A program made the position numbers and the translations under genes. Below are positions 25,391-34,026 of a stretch of DNA of 64,000 nt, one piece after another. The notes beneath the pieces were generated by a model. It did no database searches and was not told the DNA's origin. It was given only the letters and a program-made list of their open reading frames with translations. The stretch's first letter is position 1. Each line of letters starts with the position of its first letter. The DNA is from Bacteroides pyogenes_A. GTDB taxonomy: Bacteria > Bacteroidota > Bacteroidia > Bacteroidales > Bacteroidaceae. The stretch lies in the NCBI RefSeq assembly GCF_048595595.1, contig NZ_CP184347.1. The stretch is one strand, 5' to 3'.

Positions 25391-27493
25391 CCGGATACGC
25401 TTACGTTCGGCATCGATGCCTATCACCTTCACCATCACGTGCTGATGGATGGATACCACTTCAGTGGGGTCGGAAACGAAACGCTCCGCCATTTCAGACA
25501 GGTGTACCAGCCCGTTTTCTTTGATTCCTATATCGACGAAAGCGCCGAAGTTCGTAATGTTGCCTACGATGCCCGGAAGAATCATTCCTTCGCGAAGGTC
25601 GTTCAACGTGCGGACATTCTTATCGAATTCGAACACTTTGATAGCCTTGCGCGGGTCGCGTCCCGGCTTGTCGAGCTCCTGCATAATGTCTTGCAAGGTA
25701 GGCAGCCCCACCGCAGGAGTGATGTAATCGGATATGTTTATCTTCCGGCGAAGCTCTTTATCTGCGATCAACTCGGCGACCGTACATTTCAGGTCGGCCG
25801 CCATCTGCTCCACGATGCAATAGCTCTCGGGATGCACGGCGGTGTTGTCCAGCGGATTCTCCGCCCCCGGAATACGGAGGAAGCCCGCGCATTGTTCGAA
25901 ACTCTTGGCTCCCATACGCGGCACTTTCATCAATGCCTTGCGCGAATCGAACGCCCCGTTTTCGGTGCGGTAGTCGACAATGTTCTGAGCCAGTTGCGGC
26001 CCTAATCCCGAAATGTACGTCAGCAAATGGCTGCTTGCCGTATTCAGGTTTACTCCTACCAAGTTCACACAGCTTTCTACCGTTTGGTCGAGCGCCTTTT
26101 TCAATTTATTTTGGTCTACGTCGTGCTGGTATTGTCCCACACCGATAGACTTCGGATCGATCTTCACCAGCTCTGCAAGCGGATCCATCAGGCGGCGTCC
26201 GATAGAAACCGCGCCGCGCACCGTGACGTCGTAGTCGGGAAATTCGTCGCGCGCCGTTTTCGATGCCGAATAAACGGAGGCTCCCTGTTCGCTCACTGCG
26301 AATACCGGAATCTGGCGGTCGAATGTCTGCCGGCGTATAAAGTCTTCGGTTTCGCGTCCGGCTGTTCCGTTGCCTATGGCTATAGCCTCTATGCGGTAAG
26401 CCTCCACCATTTTGCGGAGCCTCGACGCCGCTTCCCCTGTTTTGCCGACGGGAGGGTGGGGGTAGATGTTTTCGTTATGCAGAAGATTGCCTTGTTCATC
26501 CAGGCAAACCACCTTGCAGCCGGTGCGGAAACCGGGGTCGATGGCTAACACGCGCTTCTGGCCCAACGGAGACGCCAGAAGAAGCTGCCGCAAGTTCTCC
26601 GCAAATACGCGGATGGCTTCATCGTCGGCTTTCTCTTTCGACTGTCCGGCAAATTCCGTTTCGATGGAAGGCTTGAGCAATCGTTTGTAAGCATCGGCAA
26701 CCGCCTCGCTCACCTGGCAGCTGCATTCGTTGTCGCCACGAACGAACTGCCGCTCCAGACGCTCGGTGCAGGCATCGTCATCAGGATTTATGGAGACTCT
26801 GAACAGACCTTCCGATTCCGCCCGGCGAACGGCCAGCAAGCGGTGCGAAGAGCAACGTTTCAAGGATTCGGAGAAGTCGAAGTAATCCCGGTATTTGACT
26901 GCTTCTTCCTCTTTTCCCTTCACCACCTTGGCGGTAATCGCGGCTTGCCTGCCGAATTGATGACGTACGGCGTTGCGCGCCCGTTCGTCTTCGTTCACCC
27001 GTTCGGCGATGATATCGCGCGCGCCTTTCAACGCGTCTTCGGCATCTTTCACCTCTCCTTTCACGAAAGCCGATATTTTTGCCGAGAGATTGCCCTCTCT
27101 TTGCAGCATCAATAGGGTAGCGAGCGGTTCCAAACCCTTCTGCCGGGCAATCTCCGCACGGGTTTTCCGCTTCGGCTTGAAAGGCAGATAAATGTCTTCC
27201 AACTCCGTCGGGCTCCATGTGTCGCGGATTCGTTTTTCGAGTTCCGCAGTCAGTTTGCCTTGTTGGTCGATGGTGCTCAACACGGTTTCTTTACGTTTGG
27301 CTATTTCGCATAGCTTATCGTATTGTTCTTTGATGTGCTCTATCTGCACTTCGTCCAGACCGCCCGTCGCTTCTTTCCGGTAACGGCTGATAAAAGGAAC
27401 GGTAGCGCCTTCTTCCAGCAGGCGAAGGGTGTTTCCGACCTGCTTCTCCGCTATGTTCAATGCTTCGGATATCTTTTGATGAAATAATTCCAT
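25361..27493 (-). CDS. tex: RNA-binding transcription accessory protein Tex
   Basis: 710 aa from ATG 27491-27493 (MELFHQKIS). The upstream ATG at 27532 lies beyond the -7 box at 27520-27527, so it would not be transcribed from it. Domains in order: Tex N-terminal helical region (1-200, ATVPFISRYRKEATGGLDE), YqgF RNase H-like domain (about 315-440, RVLAIDPGFRTGCKVVCLD), helix-hairpin-helix region (about 490-560, LNTASSHLLTYISGLG and KVPRMGAKSFEQCAGFLR) and a C-terminal S1 domain (about 635-705, GMILPGIVGNITNFGAFVDI). Tex is a conserved nucleic-acid-binding protein linked to transcription and virulence gene expression. The 3' end overlaps the CPBP gene tail-to-tail. Confidence 0.95.
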   Translation of the reverse strand: MELFHQKISEALNIAEKQVGNTLRLLEEGATVPFISRYRKEATGGLDEVQIEHIKEQYDKLCEIAKRKETVLSTIDQQGKLTAELEKRIRDTWSPTELEDIYLPFKPKRKTRAEIARQKGLEPLATLLMLQREGNLSAKISAFVKGEVKDAEDALKGARDIIAERVNEDERARNAVRHQFGRQAAITAKVVKGKEEEAVKYRDYFDFSESLKRCSSHRLLAVRRAESEGLFRVSINPDDDACTERLERQFVRGDNECSCQVSEAVADAYKRLLKPSIETEFAGQSKEKADDEAIRVFAENLRQLLLASPLGQKRVLAIDPGFRTGCKVVCLDEQGNLLHNENIYPHPPVGKTGEAASRLRKMVEAYRIEAIAIGNGTAGRETEDFIRRQTFDRQIPVFAVSEQGASVYSASKTARDEFPDYDVTVRGAVSIGRRLMDPLAELVKIDPKSIGVGQYQHDVDQNKLKKALDQTVESCVNLVGVNLNTASSHLLTYISGLGPQLAQNIVDYRTENGAFDSRKALMKVPRMGAKSFEQCAGFLRIPGAENPLDNTAVHPESYCIVEQMAADLKCTVAELIADKELRRKINISDYITPAVGLPTLQDIMQELDKPGRDPRKAIKVFEFDKNVRTLNDLREGMILPGIVGNITNFGAFVDIGIKENGLVHLSEMAERFVSDPTEVVSIHQHVMVKVIGIDAERKRIRLSMAGVPQE

Positions 27494-27519
27494 AACGCTT
27501 TTTCTATGTAAATGAATCA

Positions 27520-27527
27520 CAAAAGTA
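27520..27527 (-). promoter_or_regulatory. Candidate -7 box for tex
   Basis: Minus strand TACTTTTG (TAnnTTTG), 26 bp before the chosen tex start; it excludes the longer start at 27532. Confidence 0.6.
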
Positions 27528-27559
27528 CGCATAAATCTTTTACGAACGGTAAGTTTGGT

Positions 27560-27567
27560 TATATTTG
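27560..27567 (+). promoter_or_regulatory. Candidate -7 box for the 5'-nucleotidase gene
   Basis: TATATTTG matches the consensus and lies 49 bp before ATG 27617. The -33 box is not obvious. Confidence 0.55.
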
Positions 27568-27616
27568 CGTTAGGTTTTTAATATTGATGAATCTCTGAAT
27601 TGAAATTGATGATACG

Positions 27617-29362
27617 ATGAATCGAATAGCATTTGTTTATCTCTGGCTGCTTTCTCTTGTGTTTACGGCGGCGGCGCAAGAAAAGACCGTAAATCTGAAA
27701 ATAGTGCAGACGAGTGATGTCCACGGCAATTATTATCCTTATGATTTTATCACCCGCACGGGGTGGGAGGGCAGCCTTGCCCGCGTGCATTCTTTCGTGA
27801 AGCAGGAGCGGGAGTGCTATAAAGACAATTTGTTGCTGTTCGACAACGGAGATATTCTGCAGGGGCAGCCTACGGCATACTACTATAATTTCATCGATAC
27901 GGTTTCGCCGCATCTCTGTGCCGAAATAATGAACTATATGGGGTATGACGCCGGCAATATGGGAAACCATGATGTGGAAACCGGACATGCCGTGTTTGAC
28001 CGTTGGGTGGGAAGCTGTCGGTTCCCCATATTGGGAGCCAACATAGTCGATTTGTCTACCGATGAACCGTATCTTCCTCCGTATAAAGTTTTCGAACGCG
28101 AAGGAGTGAAAGTCGCTCTTCTGGGCATGATTACTCCCGCCGTGCCGATGTGGCTCCCCGAAAACTTATGGAAAGGACTGCGCTTTGACGATATGGAAGA
28201 AACCGCGCGCCGCTGGATGAACGTAATCCGGGAGAAGGAAAAACCGGATGTGGTGATCGGCCTGTTTCATGCGGGACAGCGGGAAGAGCCTCCGATGCCG
28301 GGAGAATGCAATGAGAACGCTTCGTTGCAAGTGGCGAGGAACGTGCCCGGATTCGACGTTGTGCTGATGGGGCACGACCACATGCGGGAGTGCAGAAAGG
28401 TTGTAAATGTGGACGGCGATTCGGTGTTGGTGATGAATCCTGCCAACAATGCTCTGGTTGTGTCTGCTGTAAGCATCGCTTTGACGTTGGAAAACGGCAA
28501 AGTGAAGACCAAGAAAATAGAGGGAAGCCTTGCGGATATGAGGAACTACGAGGCGGACGAGGATTTTATGCGGTATTTCGACGGGCAATACCAAGCCGTC
28601 GGCAAGTTCGTTTCGAAGAAAATAGGAAAAGCCGAGAGAACGATATCCGCGCGTTCTGCCTTTTTCGGTCCTTCGAGCTTTGTAGACTTTATCCATTCCT
28701 TGCAGCTTGCCATCAGCGGAGCGGATATTTCGTTCGCGGCTCCGCTCTCGCCGAACGCCGAAATAAAAAAGGGAGATTTATACGTCAGCGACATGTTCAA
28801 CTTGTATAAGTACGAGAATCTGCTTTACGTGATGCGACTGTCGGGGCAGGAAATCAAGGATTATCTGGAGGAGTCGTACTACTTGTGGACCAACCGGATG
28901 AACTCGCCCGACGACCATCTGTTGTGGTTTAAAGAGCCGCGTGGCAACGACTCTGCAAAGAGGTCGGCATTGCAGAACTACAGTTATAACTTCGATTCGG
29001 CGGCGGGTATCATTTATACGGTCGATGTCAGACAGCCTAAAGGAAAGAAAATACATATTGTCGGTATGGCGGACGGAACCCCGTTTTCTTTGGCCAAACA
29101 TTATAAAGTGGCATTAAACTCGTATCGGGGAAACGGCGGAGGCGAATTATTGACCAAAGGAGCGGGCATACCGAAGGAAGAACTTGACGAACGCAGGCTC
29201 TTTTCTACCGACAAGGACTTGAGGTTTTACCTGATGAAATACATCGAGAAAGCAGAAGTTGTCTCCCCCAAACCCTTAAATCATTGGAGGTTTATTCCTA
29301 AGGACTGGACGATTTCTGCCGCTAAGCGCGATTGCAAATACTTGTTCGATGATGGTCGATAA
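27617..29362 (+). CDS. Exported 5'-nucleotidase / cyclic phosphodiesterase-like metallophosphoesterase
   Basis: 581 aa with signal peptide (LLSLVFTAAAQ). The N-terminal metallophosphatase domain shows the two-metal motifs QTSDVHGNYYP, FDNGDILQGQP, MGNHDVETG, FHAGQ and GHDHMRE. The C-terminal 5'-nucleotidase domain (about 340-550) has ISARSAFFGPSSFVDFIHSLQ, SDMFNLYKYENLLYVMRLSG and VALNSYRGNGGGE. This is the UshA/CpdB architecture, so a periplasmic nucleotide-scavenging phosphatase is likely. The split between 5'-nucleotidase and 2',3'-cyclic phosphodiesterase cannot be decided from sequence alone. The NCS2 purine permease is nearby but not in the same unit. Confidence 0.9.
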   Translation: MNRIAFVYLWLLSLVFTAAAQEKTVNLKIVQTSDVHGNYYPYDFITRTGWEGSLARVHSFVKQERECYKDNLLLFDNGDILQGQPTAYYYNFIDTVSPHLCAEIMNYMGYDAGNMGNHDVETGHAVFDRWVGSCRFPILGANIVDLSTDEPYLPPYKVFEREGVKVALLGMITPAVPMWLPENLWKGLRFDDMEETARRWMNVIREKEKPDVVIGLFHAGQREEPPMPGECNENASLQVARNVPGFDVVLMGHDHMRECRKVVNVDGDSVLVMNPANNALVVSAVSIALTLENGKVKTKKIEGSLADMRNYEADEDFMRYFDGQYQAVGKFVSKKIGKAERTISARSAFFGPSSFVDFIHSLQLAISGADISFAAPLSPNAEIKKGDLYVSDMFNLYKYENLLYVMRLSGQEIKDYLEESYYLWTNRMNSPDDHLLWFKEPRGNDSAKRSALQNYSYNFDSAAGIIYTVDVRQPKGKKIHIVGMADGTPFSLAKHYKVALNSYRGNGGGELLTKGAGIPKEELDERRLFSTDKDLRFYLMKYIEKAEVVSPKPLNHWRFIPKDWTISAAKRDCKYLFDDGR

Positions 29363-29428
29363 GCAGGCATAATTGTTCTTTTCGACCGGTAATCTCCTGT
29401 ATGGGTAGGTCCCTAATTTTATTATTGG

Positions 29429-29436
29429 TATCTTTG
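29429..29436 (+). promoter_or_regulatory. Candidate -7 box for the AraC gene
   Basis: TATCTTTG, 19 bp before ATG 29456. No good TTTG at -33. Confidence 0.5.
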
Positions 29437-29455
29437 GCCTAAAAACCAAAAGTTT

Positions 29456-30358
29456 ATGAGTGTTCAATATGTTCCGAAGGTTGGAATCTCTTCGGTCTTT
29501 CATTCCAAACGCGTAGACCCTGCGGATATTGATTTTGTGGACAATGACATGGCCCTTTTTAATGCGGAGAGTATACTTTCTTTATTCGACGGACCGAGTA
29601 AGTTGGAGGTTCTTAGCATCGCACTTTGCCTGGAAGGACGTATCACGCTTAACCTTAATCTTCGTGAGTATGAGTTGGTTCCGGGACGCATGGTGGTGAT
29701 ATTGCCTAACCAAATAATGGAATACCGGAAAGAGAATGAAGAGTTTCGGGGAATTTTCTTTGCAATGTCGATGGATATGCTGGAGCTGTTGCCTCAAATC
29801 AGAAACATGCTGTCGCTTTTTCTGTATCTGAAAGATTATCCGTGCTTGGATTTGACTTCAGACGAGCAGGATCTTGTGCAAGAATATCACGCATTTATCA
29901 GAAGGCGTTTGAAAGACGGAGAGAATCCTTATCGTAGAGATTTGGCATTCGGATTGATGCAAAGTTTTTTCTTTGAATTATACAGTCTTTTTCATAATCA
30001 TACTCCGGCAATTTCTTGTCCGGTTAAAAGCAAAAGCCGTCAAGAATATATATTCGGGCGGTTTTATGAAGCACTGCTCCGTTCTTATCAATCGGAACGC
30101 AGCGTGAAGTTTTATGCCGATCAGTTGTGTCTGACTCCGAAACACTTATCGGGCGTAGTAAAGAGTGTGAGCGGGAAAACGGTGGGAGAGTGGATCGATG
30201 AATTTGTCATCCTCGAAGCGAAAGCACTTCTGAATTCTTCTAACTTGAACATTCAGGAAATTGCCGATCAGCTTAATTTTGCCAATCAATCTTTCTTTGG
30301 AAAATATTTTAAGCATTACACCGGCATGTCTCCGAAAGAATACCGTAAAAGCAGATAG
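29456..30358 (+). CDS. AraC family transcriptional regulator
   Basis: 300 aa. The N-terminal ~190 residues form a cupin-like sensor (LCLEGRITLNLNLREYELVPGRMVVILPNQIMEY). The last ~100 residues are the two-helix-turn-helix AraC domain: VKFYADQLCLTPKHLSGVVKSVSGKTVGEWI, then LNIQEIADQLNFANQSFFGKYFKHYTGMSPKEYRK. No target is evident from the neighbours; the flanking genes are a phosphatase and a convergent Crp-type regulator. The gene is monocistronic. Confidence 0.92.
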   Translation: MSVQYVPKVGISSVFHSKRVDPADIDFVDNDMALFNAESILSLFDGPSKLEVLSIALCLEGRITLNLNLREYELVPGRMVVILPNQIMEYRKENEEFRGIFFAMSMDMLELLPQIRNMLSLFLYLKDYPCLDLTSDEQDLVQEYHAFIRRRLKDGENPYRRDLAFGLMQSFFFELYSLFHNHTPAISCPVKSKSRQEYIFGRFYEALLRSYQSERSVKFYADQLCLTPKHLSGVVKSVSGKTVGEWIDEFVILEAKALLNSSNLNIQEIADQLNFANQSFFGKYFKHYTGMSPKEYRKSR

Positions 30359-30375
30359 CGGAAATGAATTCCGCT
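30357..30375. terminator. Short hairpin between convergent araC-like and crp-like genes
   Basis: AGCGGAA (30357-30363) pairs with TTCCGCT (30369-30375), 5-base loop, starting inside the AraC stop codon. No T-run follows on either strand, so terminator function is uncertain. Confidence 0.35.
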
Positions 30376-30390
30376 CATGCTGCGATGTGT

Positions 30391-30975
30391 TTATAAAACA
30401 CCCGAACGTACCCGGCTCAGTGTTTCGGGTGTCATCAATAAGTACGAAGCGATGTTTGCCAACGGCGCGCGTTTGATGATTTCGGGATGTCGTTCGAGCA
30501 GAAGAAGATATCGCTCGCGCGCAGATTCGAATCGCCATGAATCGGCTTTGATTTGCGAGGTGATTAACGAGTGCTCCAGTATTTTGCGGTAGAACATGTC
30601 TACTTCCGGATTCTCTTTTGTCAGTTTCTGAAGCGTCGTGTAAGGGAACTGATAAATTACGGCCGCCTCCAAAGTTTCTACCATAAGGCGGGTGGGTTCT
30701 TGTTTCAAGAAACTTTCAATGCACATCAATATGCACCCTTCGTACGAGAAATGTTCGGTGACGTCTTTCCCGTTTTTATAATAATATTGCCGGAGCATGC
30801 CTTTGCCCACGAAGATAATTTCACGGGCTATTTCCCCTTCGTTGAGGGCGATTATGCCTTTGGGGAGGTCTTTGCGTACCAAAATGCTTTCTATCAACCG
30901 TCGCCCTTCCGCGCTCATCTCCGGAAACCGGGAGTTTACAACGGCGTTTACCGTATCTCTTAATAATGTATCCAT
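30391..30975 (-). CDS. Crp/Fnr family transcriptional regulator
   Basis: 194 aa. A cyclic-nucleotide-binding-like beta-roll at about 20-120 (LNEGEIAREIIFVGKGMLRQYY, GKDVTEHFSYEGC) and a C-terminal winged helix (about 150-194, PLANIASYLLMTPETLSRVRS). Arg/Ser residues of a classical cAMP pocket are not clearly present, which is normal for the short Bacteroides members whose ligand is unknown. The -7 box at 31000-31007 is 25 bp upstream. It may autoregulate, but nothing in the sequence proves this. Confidence 0.9.
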   Translation of the reverse strand: MDTLLRDTVNAVVNSRFPEMSAEGRRLIESILVRKDLPKGIIALNEGEIAREIIFVGKGMLRQYYYKNGKDVTEHFSYEGCILMCIESFLKQEPTRLMVETLEAAVIYQFPYTTLQKLTKENPEVDMFYRKILEHSLITSQIKADSWRFESARERYLLLLERHPEIIKRAPLANIASYLLMTPETLSRVRSGVL

Positions 30976-30999
30976 TTGATTATTTAGTCATATTGTGCG

Positions 31000-31007
31000 C
31001 AAAATTA
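31000..31007 (-). promoter_or_regulatory. Candidate promoter of the crp-like gene
   Basis: Minus strand TAATTTTG (-7 consensus). A near-match CTTG (31028-31031) is 20 bp further upstream at the -33 position. Confidence 0.6.
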
Positions 31008-31171
31008 CTAAAACGATTGACATAAATCAAGCCGGTTTTGAAAAGAAGAGAGAAAAGGAAAGCTTCGGGTGTAAATAATGATATTTTTAAAACGCGTATC
31101 CATTCGGATTCACGTAAAGAATAAAGCTCCGTTACATGTTTCTGGATGAATGCGCGTTTAATAATGTGAGC

Positions 31172-31197
31172 GTCCGATTGTTTTGTCGGACTTTTTT
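31172..31197 (+). terminator. Orphan intrinsic terminator
   Basis: GTCCGA (31172-31177) / TCGGAC (31186-31191), 8-base loop, then TTTTTT on the plus strand. No plus-strand gene ends nearby: the AraC gene stops 810 bp upstream and the two closest genes are on the minus strand. It may end a small RNA starting in 30976-31150, or be the weak 3' hairpin of the NCS2 transcript. Confidence 0.6.
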
Positions 31198-31222
31198 AAT
31201 TCCGTTATATTCGGCGGTTGCC

Positions 31223-32533
31223 TTAGAGAATGCTCATTCCTTCTAAAGCAAGTTTTACAACGAAGAGGATGAAAATAACCCACATCGTGAGTGATATTTG
31301 TTTCACTCTGTTGCTCAATGCCTTGAGGATGACGAATGACAGCATTCCGAAAACAATTCCGTTGGCGATGCTGAACGAAAAAGGCATCATAACGATGGTG
31401 AGGAAAGCGGGGAATGATTCCGACAAATCGTTGAAATTGATCTTCAAGACGGAGCTTATCATGAACAACCCGACAATAATCAGCGCCGGAGCGGTGGCTG
31501 CTGCCGGAACCATCAGAAACAGCGGGGCAAACAGCAGCGACAAGGCGAACATCATGGCGGTAGACAGCGAAGTGAGTCCGGTACGTCCGCCCGAAGCGAC
31601 TCCCGAAGTGCTTTCCACAAACGAAGTAACCGTACTCGTGCCGAGAATGGCGCCTACGGTAGTTCCCAAAGCATCGGCAAACAAGGCTTTTTTAATCTGC
31701 GGGAAATTGCCTTCTTCATCCAATAAGTTGGCTTTCGACGCAACTCCTAATAAAGTGCCGATGGTGTCGAACAGATTCACAAAGAGGAATGTGAACACCA
31801 CAATCAGCATATCGAGCGAGAAAAGGTGCTTCCATTCAAAACTCATGAACACCGGAGATATGTCGGGGGGTAATGAAAAAATCCCTTCTTCGGGCAGCTT
31901 CACAAGGCCGAGGAATACGGCAAATATGGTCGATGCAATGATGCCGATAAGGAAAGAACCGTGAATATTCTTAATGAAAAGCACGGCGGTAACCACCAGC
32001 CCCAACAAAGCCACCCAAATGTGCGGATCGGACATGCTGCCCATAGAAACCATCGTGTTGGGGTCTTTCACAATCAACCCGGCGTTTTGCATACCGATCA
32101 GCGCGATAAAAAGTCCGATTCCAACCGGAATGGCATCCTTTATCGACTTGGGAATGGTGTTGACAATCATTTCCCGGATGTTGCAGGCGGTAAGGATAAG
32201 GAAAATAATACCTTCGATGAACACCGCCGTCAAGGCCATCTGCCAGGAGTATCCCAGCCCGAGGACAACGGAAAAAGCGAAAAAACTGTTCAATCCCATT
32301 CCCGGGGCCTGCGCAATCGGAAGGTTGGGAATCAGCGCCATGAATAAAGTTCCTGCCACGCTGGCGATAGCTGTTGCGGTAAACAGTGCTGCGCGGTCCA
32401 TGCCTGACTGACTCAAGATGTTTGGGTTTACTACCAGAATGTACGACATTGTCAGAAAAGTAATAATACCTGCGACAATCTCTGTGCGTACGTTTGTTTT
32501 GTGTTCTTTTAGCTTAAAAAGTTTTTGTAACAT
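31223..32533 (-). CDS. NCS2 family purine permease (AzgA/PbuG-like)
   Basis: 436 aa with about 12 hydrophobic segments. Family motifs: NVRTEIVAGIITFLTMSYILVV-type start, LPIAQAPGMGLNSFFAFSVV (about 70-90), FVNLFDTIGTLLGVA and GTSTVTSFVESTSGVASGGRTG. These match AzgA-like purine:proton symporters for adenine, guanine and hypoxanthine rather than the uracil/xanthine branch. It is an inner membrane importer. It lies just downstream of tRNA-Glu and its terminator on the same strand. No purine riboswitch fits in the ~20-bp leader. Confidence 0.9.
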   Translation of the reverse strand: MLQKLFKLKEHKTNVRTEIVAGIITFLTMSYILVVNPNILSQSGMDRAALFTATAIASVAGTLFMALIPNLPIAQAPGMGLNSFFAFSVVLGLGYSWQMALTAVFIEGIIFLILTACNIREMIVNTIPKSIKDAIPVGIGLFIALIGMQNAGLIVKDPNTMVSMGSMSDPHIWVALLGLVVTAVLFIKNIHGSFLIGIIASTIFAVFLGLVKLPEEGIFSLPPDISPVFMSFEWKHLFSLDMLIVVFTFLFVNLFDTIGTLLGVASKANLLDEEGNFPQIKKALFADALGTTVGAILGTSTVTSFVESTSGVASGGRTGLTSLSTAMMFALSLLFAPLFLMVPAAATAPALIIVGLFMISSVLKINFNDLSESFPAFLTIVMMPFSFSIANGIVFGMLSFVILKALSNRVKQISLTMWVIFILFVVKLALEGMSIL

Positions 32534-32554
32534 GGGTTTTATGATATTATGGAA

Positions 32555-32589
32555 TAAAAAAAGCTATTTACGAAAACGGTAAATAGCTA
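32555..32589 (-). terminator. Terminator of tRNA-Glu
   Basis: Minus strand AGCTATTTA (32581-32589) pairs with 32562-32570, and the T-run TTTTTTT covers 32555-32561. It lies 13 bp after the tRNA 3' end and upstream of the NCS2 gene. Confidence 0.75.
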
Positions 32590-32602
32590 TTTAAATGATT
32601 GT

Positions 32603-32674
32603 AGTGAGTACGGGAATCGAACCCGTATTGCATGCGTGAGAGGCATGTGTCCTAACCGTTAGACGAACCCACCG
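32603..32674 (-). tRNA. tRNA-Glu (anticodon CUC)
   Basis: The minus strand reads GGTGGGTTCGTCTAACGG... and folds into a full cloverleaf. Acceptor GGTGGGT pairs with ACTCACT, including a G1-U72 pair. D-arm GTCTAACGGTTAGGAC, anticodon stem CATGC/GCATG with loop CTCTCAC, so anticodon CTC (32639-32641) for GAG codons. T-arm ACGGG-TTCGATT-CCCGT. Discriminator A. CCA is not encoded. Confidence 0.93.
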
Positions 32675-32753
32675 GATAAAGTCGTATTGTATGATTTCTG
32701 CGGGCTTTGCTGCCTTTCAAGAAACACGACAATCGCTTTTTCGATAACGAATG

Positions 32754-32761
32754 CAAATGTA
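32754..32761 (-). promoter_or_regulatory. Candidate promoter of tRNA-Glu
   Basis: Minus strand TACATTTG at -7 with CTTG (32782-32785) 20 bp upstream. It is ~80 bp from the mature 5' end, implying a processed leader. Confidence 0.5.
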
Positions 32762-32953
32762 GACCATACTTTTGATATATGCAAGTCTTCAGACTTGTTT
32801 TTTTACCGTAGAAATATTGTTTTTATTATATTTCGCCGGGGCGGATTGTCATCTCTTTTATGTATCGGAAGGCTATGAAAAGCAGGGTATGTGATTAAAA
32901 GAAAACCGAACGCGATGGCTGATTTTTCAACCCCCACTGTCTTCGAAAAAAAA

Positions 32954-33016
32954 GCCCGCCGTGTTTGAAAAAAAGCCCGCCGCCTTTTTTTCAAAGCCCG
33001 CCGTGTTTTTTTAAAT
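32954..33016. repeat. 21-bp tandem repeat (GCCCGCC), three copies
   Basis: GCCCGCCGtgttt..., GCCCGCCgccttt... and GCCCGCCGtgttt... begin at 32954, 32975 and 32996, each followed by A/T homopolymers. It lies between the two tRNA genes, downstream of the tRNA-Ser terminator. Confidence 0.8.
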
Positions 33017-33044
33017 CCTCGTACAGCTTGTTCGGTTCATAAAT

Positions 33045-33074
33045 AAAAAAACCGCCAAGTAATTATACCGGCGG
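33045..33074 (-). terminator. Terminator of tRNA-Ser
   Basis: Minus strand CCGCC (33070-33074) pairs with GGCGG (33052-33056), 13-base loop, then seven Ts (33045-33051). Confidence 0.75.
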
Positions 33075-33106
33075 GATTTTCTTTGCTTTGTTTTCTTTAT
33101 GCGTTG

Positions 33107-33193
33107 CGGAAGCTGGGGGATTCGAACCCCCGGTACGGTTACCCGTACGTCAGTTTAGCAAACTGGTGGTTTCAGCCACTCACCCAAACTTCC
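33107..33193 (-). tRNA. tRNA-Ser (anticodon GCU)
   Basis: Minus strand begins GGAAGTT and ends AGCTTCC plus discriminator G. The anticodon loop TTGCTAA gives GCT (33157-33159) for AGC/AGU codons. A long class II variable arm GTACGG-GTAA-CCGTAC is present, and the T-arm is GGGGG-TTCGAAT-CCCCC. CCA is not encoded. A two-box promoter is directly upstream. Confidence 0.95.
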
Positions 33194-33224
33194 TTTGAAG
33201 TTGCATTTTCTCTCAAATGCGGTG

Positions 33225-33256
33225 CAAATATAGAAGTATCTTTTGGACTACGCAAA
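33225..33256 (-). promoter_or_regulatory. Two-box promoter of tRNA-Ser
   Basis: Minus strand TTTG (33253-33256), 20-bp spacer, TATATTTG (33225-33232). Both Bacteroides boxes are exact. Confidence 0.8.
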
Positions 33257-33376
33257 TCTTTTAGTATGATTTTTTATCTATTTCTTCCGGAAACGAGATA
33301 AAAGGCTAATCCTCAAATATTAAAAACAGACATTTATGATTTAGGCAAATTCCTCCCGTTCGGTAGGGATTTTCAG

Positions 33377-33407
33377 TTTCAAGGGGAAAATTCATCTTTT
33401 ACCTTTG
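33377..33407 (+). promoter_or_regulatory. Promoter of the small lipoprotein gene
   Basis: TACCTTTG at 33400-33407 with TTTC (one mismatch to TTTG) at 33377-33380, 19-bp spacer; 49 bp before ATG 33457. Confidence 0.65.
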
Positions 33408-33456
33408 TCATATCAACAAAAGAGCATAATGATATCAACCATAAAAATAAAGGAAT

Positions 33457-33900
33457 ATGAGAGCGAAAAATGTTAAATACTGGGGAATAGCCTTGATGGC
33501 TATGTTGGCGATAGGGCTGACATCTTGTGATGTTGAAGTCGGTACCTTTTACGATGACGATAATATAGGTGGAGGTTATTACAATCGTTCTTTCGAAGTG
33601 TGCAGCCGGACGTGGGTGAGTTTTTATATCGATGCCGAAGGAAATCGTTGCCGGCAAGAGTTGGACTTTTATATGAACCGTACAGGAGTCGATTTTATTC
33701 GTGTGGAATATCCCGATGGATATGTGAAAGAATTGGAGAATCATTTCCGTTGGAACTGGGACAACTATGGGCAGACTTCCATCCGGATGGTTTACGGTCC
33801 GAAAGATGTTTCTTTCCTCGATGGCATTTACATCGGCGGCAACCGATTGACCGGATATCTGGACGGGCGGGATAATTATGTAGAGTATAGAGGAAAATGA
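33457..33900 (+). CDS. Small hypothetical lipoprotein
   Basis: 147 aa. Lipoprotein signal ending LAIGLTSC (Cys24). The mature part is rich in Tyr, Asp and Trp, with SFEVCSRTWVSFYIDAEGNR, QELDFYMNRTGVDFIRVEY and FRWNWDNYGQTSIRMVYG, and ends YLDGRDNYVEYRGK. The alternating pattern suggests a compact beta-sheet domain. I do not recognise the family and assign no function. It has its own promoter and is 126 bp before the AspT-like transporter gene, which also has its own promoter. Confidence 0.75.
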   Translation: MRAKNVKYWGIALMAMLAIGLTSCDVEVGTFYDDDNIGGGYYNRSFEVCSRTWVSFYIDAEGNRCRQELDFYMNRTGVDFIRVEYPDGYVKELENHFRWNWDNYGQTSIRMVYGPKDVSFLDGIYIGGNRLTGYLDGRDNYVEYRGK

Positions 33901-33968
33901 TAACATTCGTTGTTTCAAGAAGATAACCTGAGACCTTAGGCGGAGAGTGCAAAATGGAAACGAAAAGC

Positions 33969-33999
33969 TTTGAACGCGGCTAAATAGTTTCTATCTTTG
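33969..33999 (+). promoter_or_regulatory. Two-box promoter of the AspT/YidE-like transporter
   Basis: TTTG (33969-33972), 19-bp spacer, TATCTTTG (33992-33999): a complete Bacteroides promoter. It lies over the alternative upstream ATG (33997) and therefore fixes the start at 34027. Confidence 0.85.
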
Positions 34000-34026
34000 C
34001 ACTCTATATTTATTACAAATTTGTGC

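Noticed and set aside
32521..32600. Purine riboswitch upstream of the NCS2 permease
   Set aside because: Only ~20 bp separate the gene from the tRNA-Glu terminator; there is no room for an aptamer.
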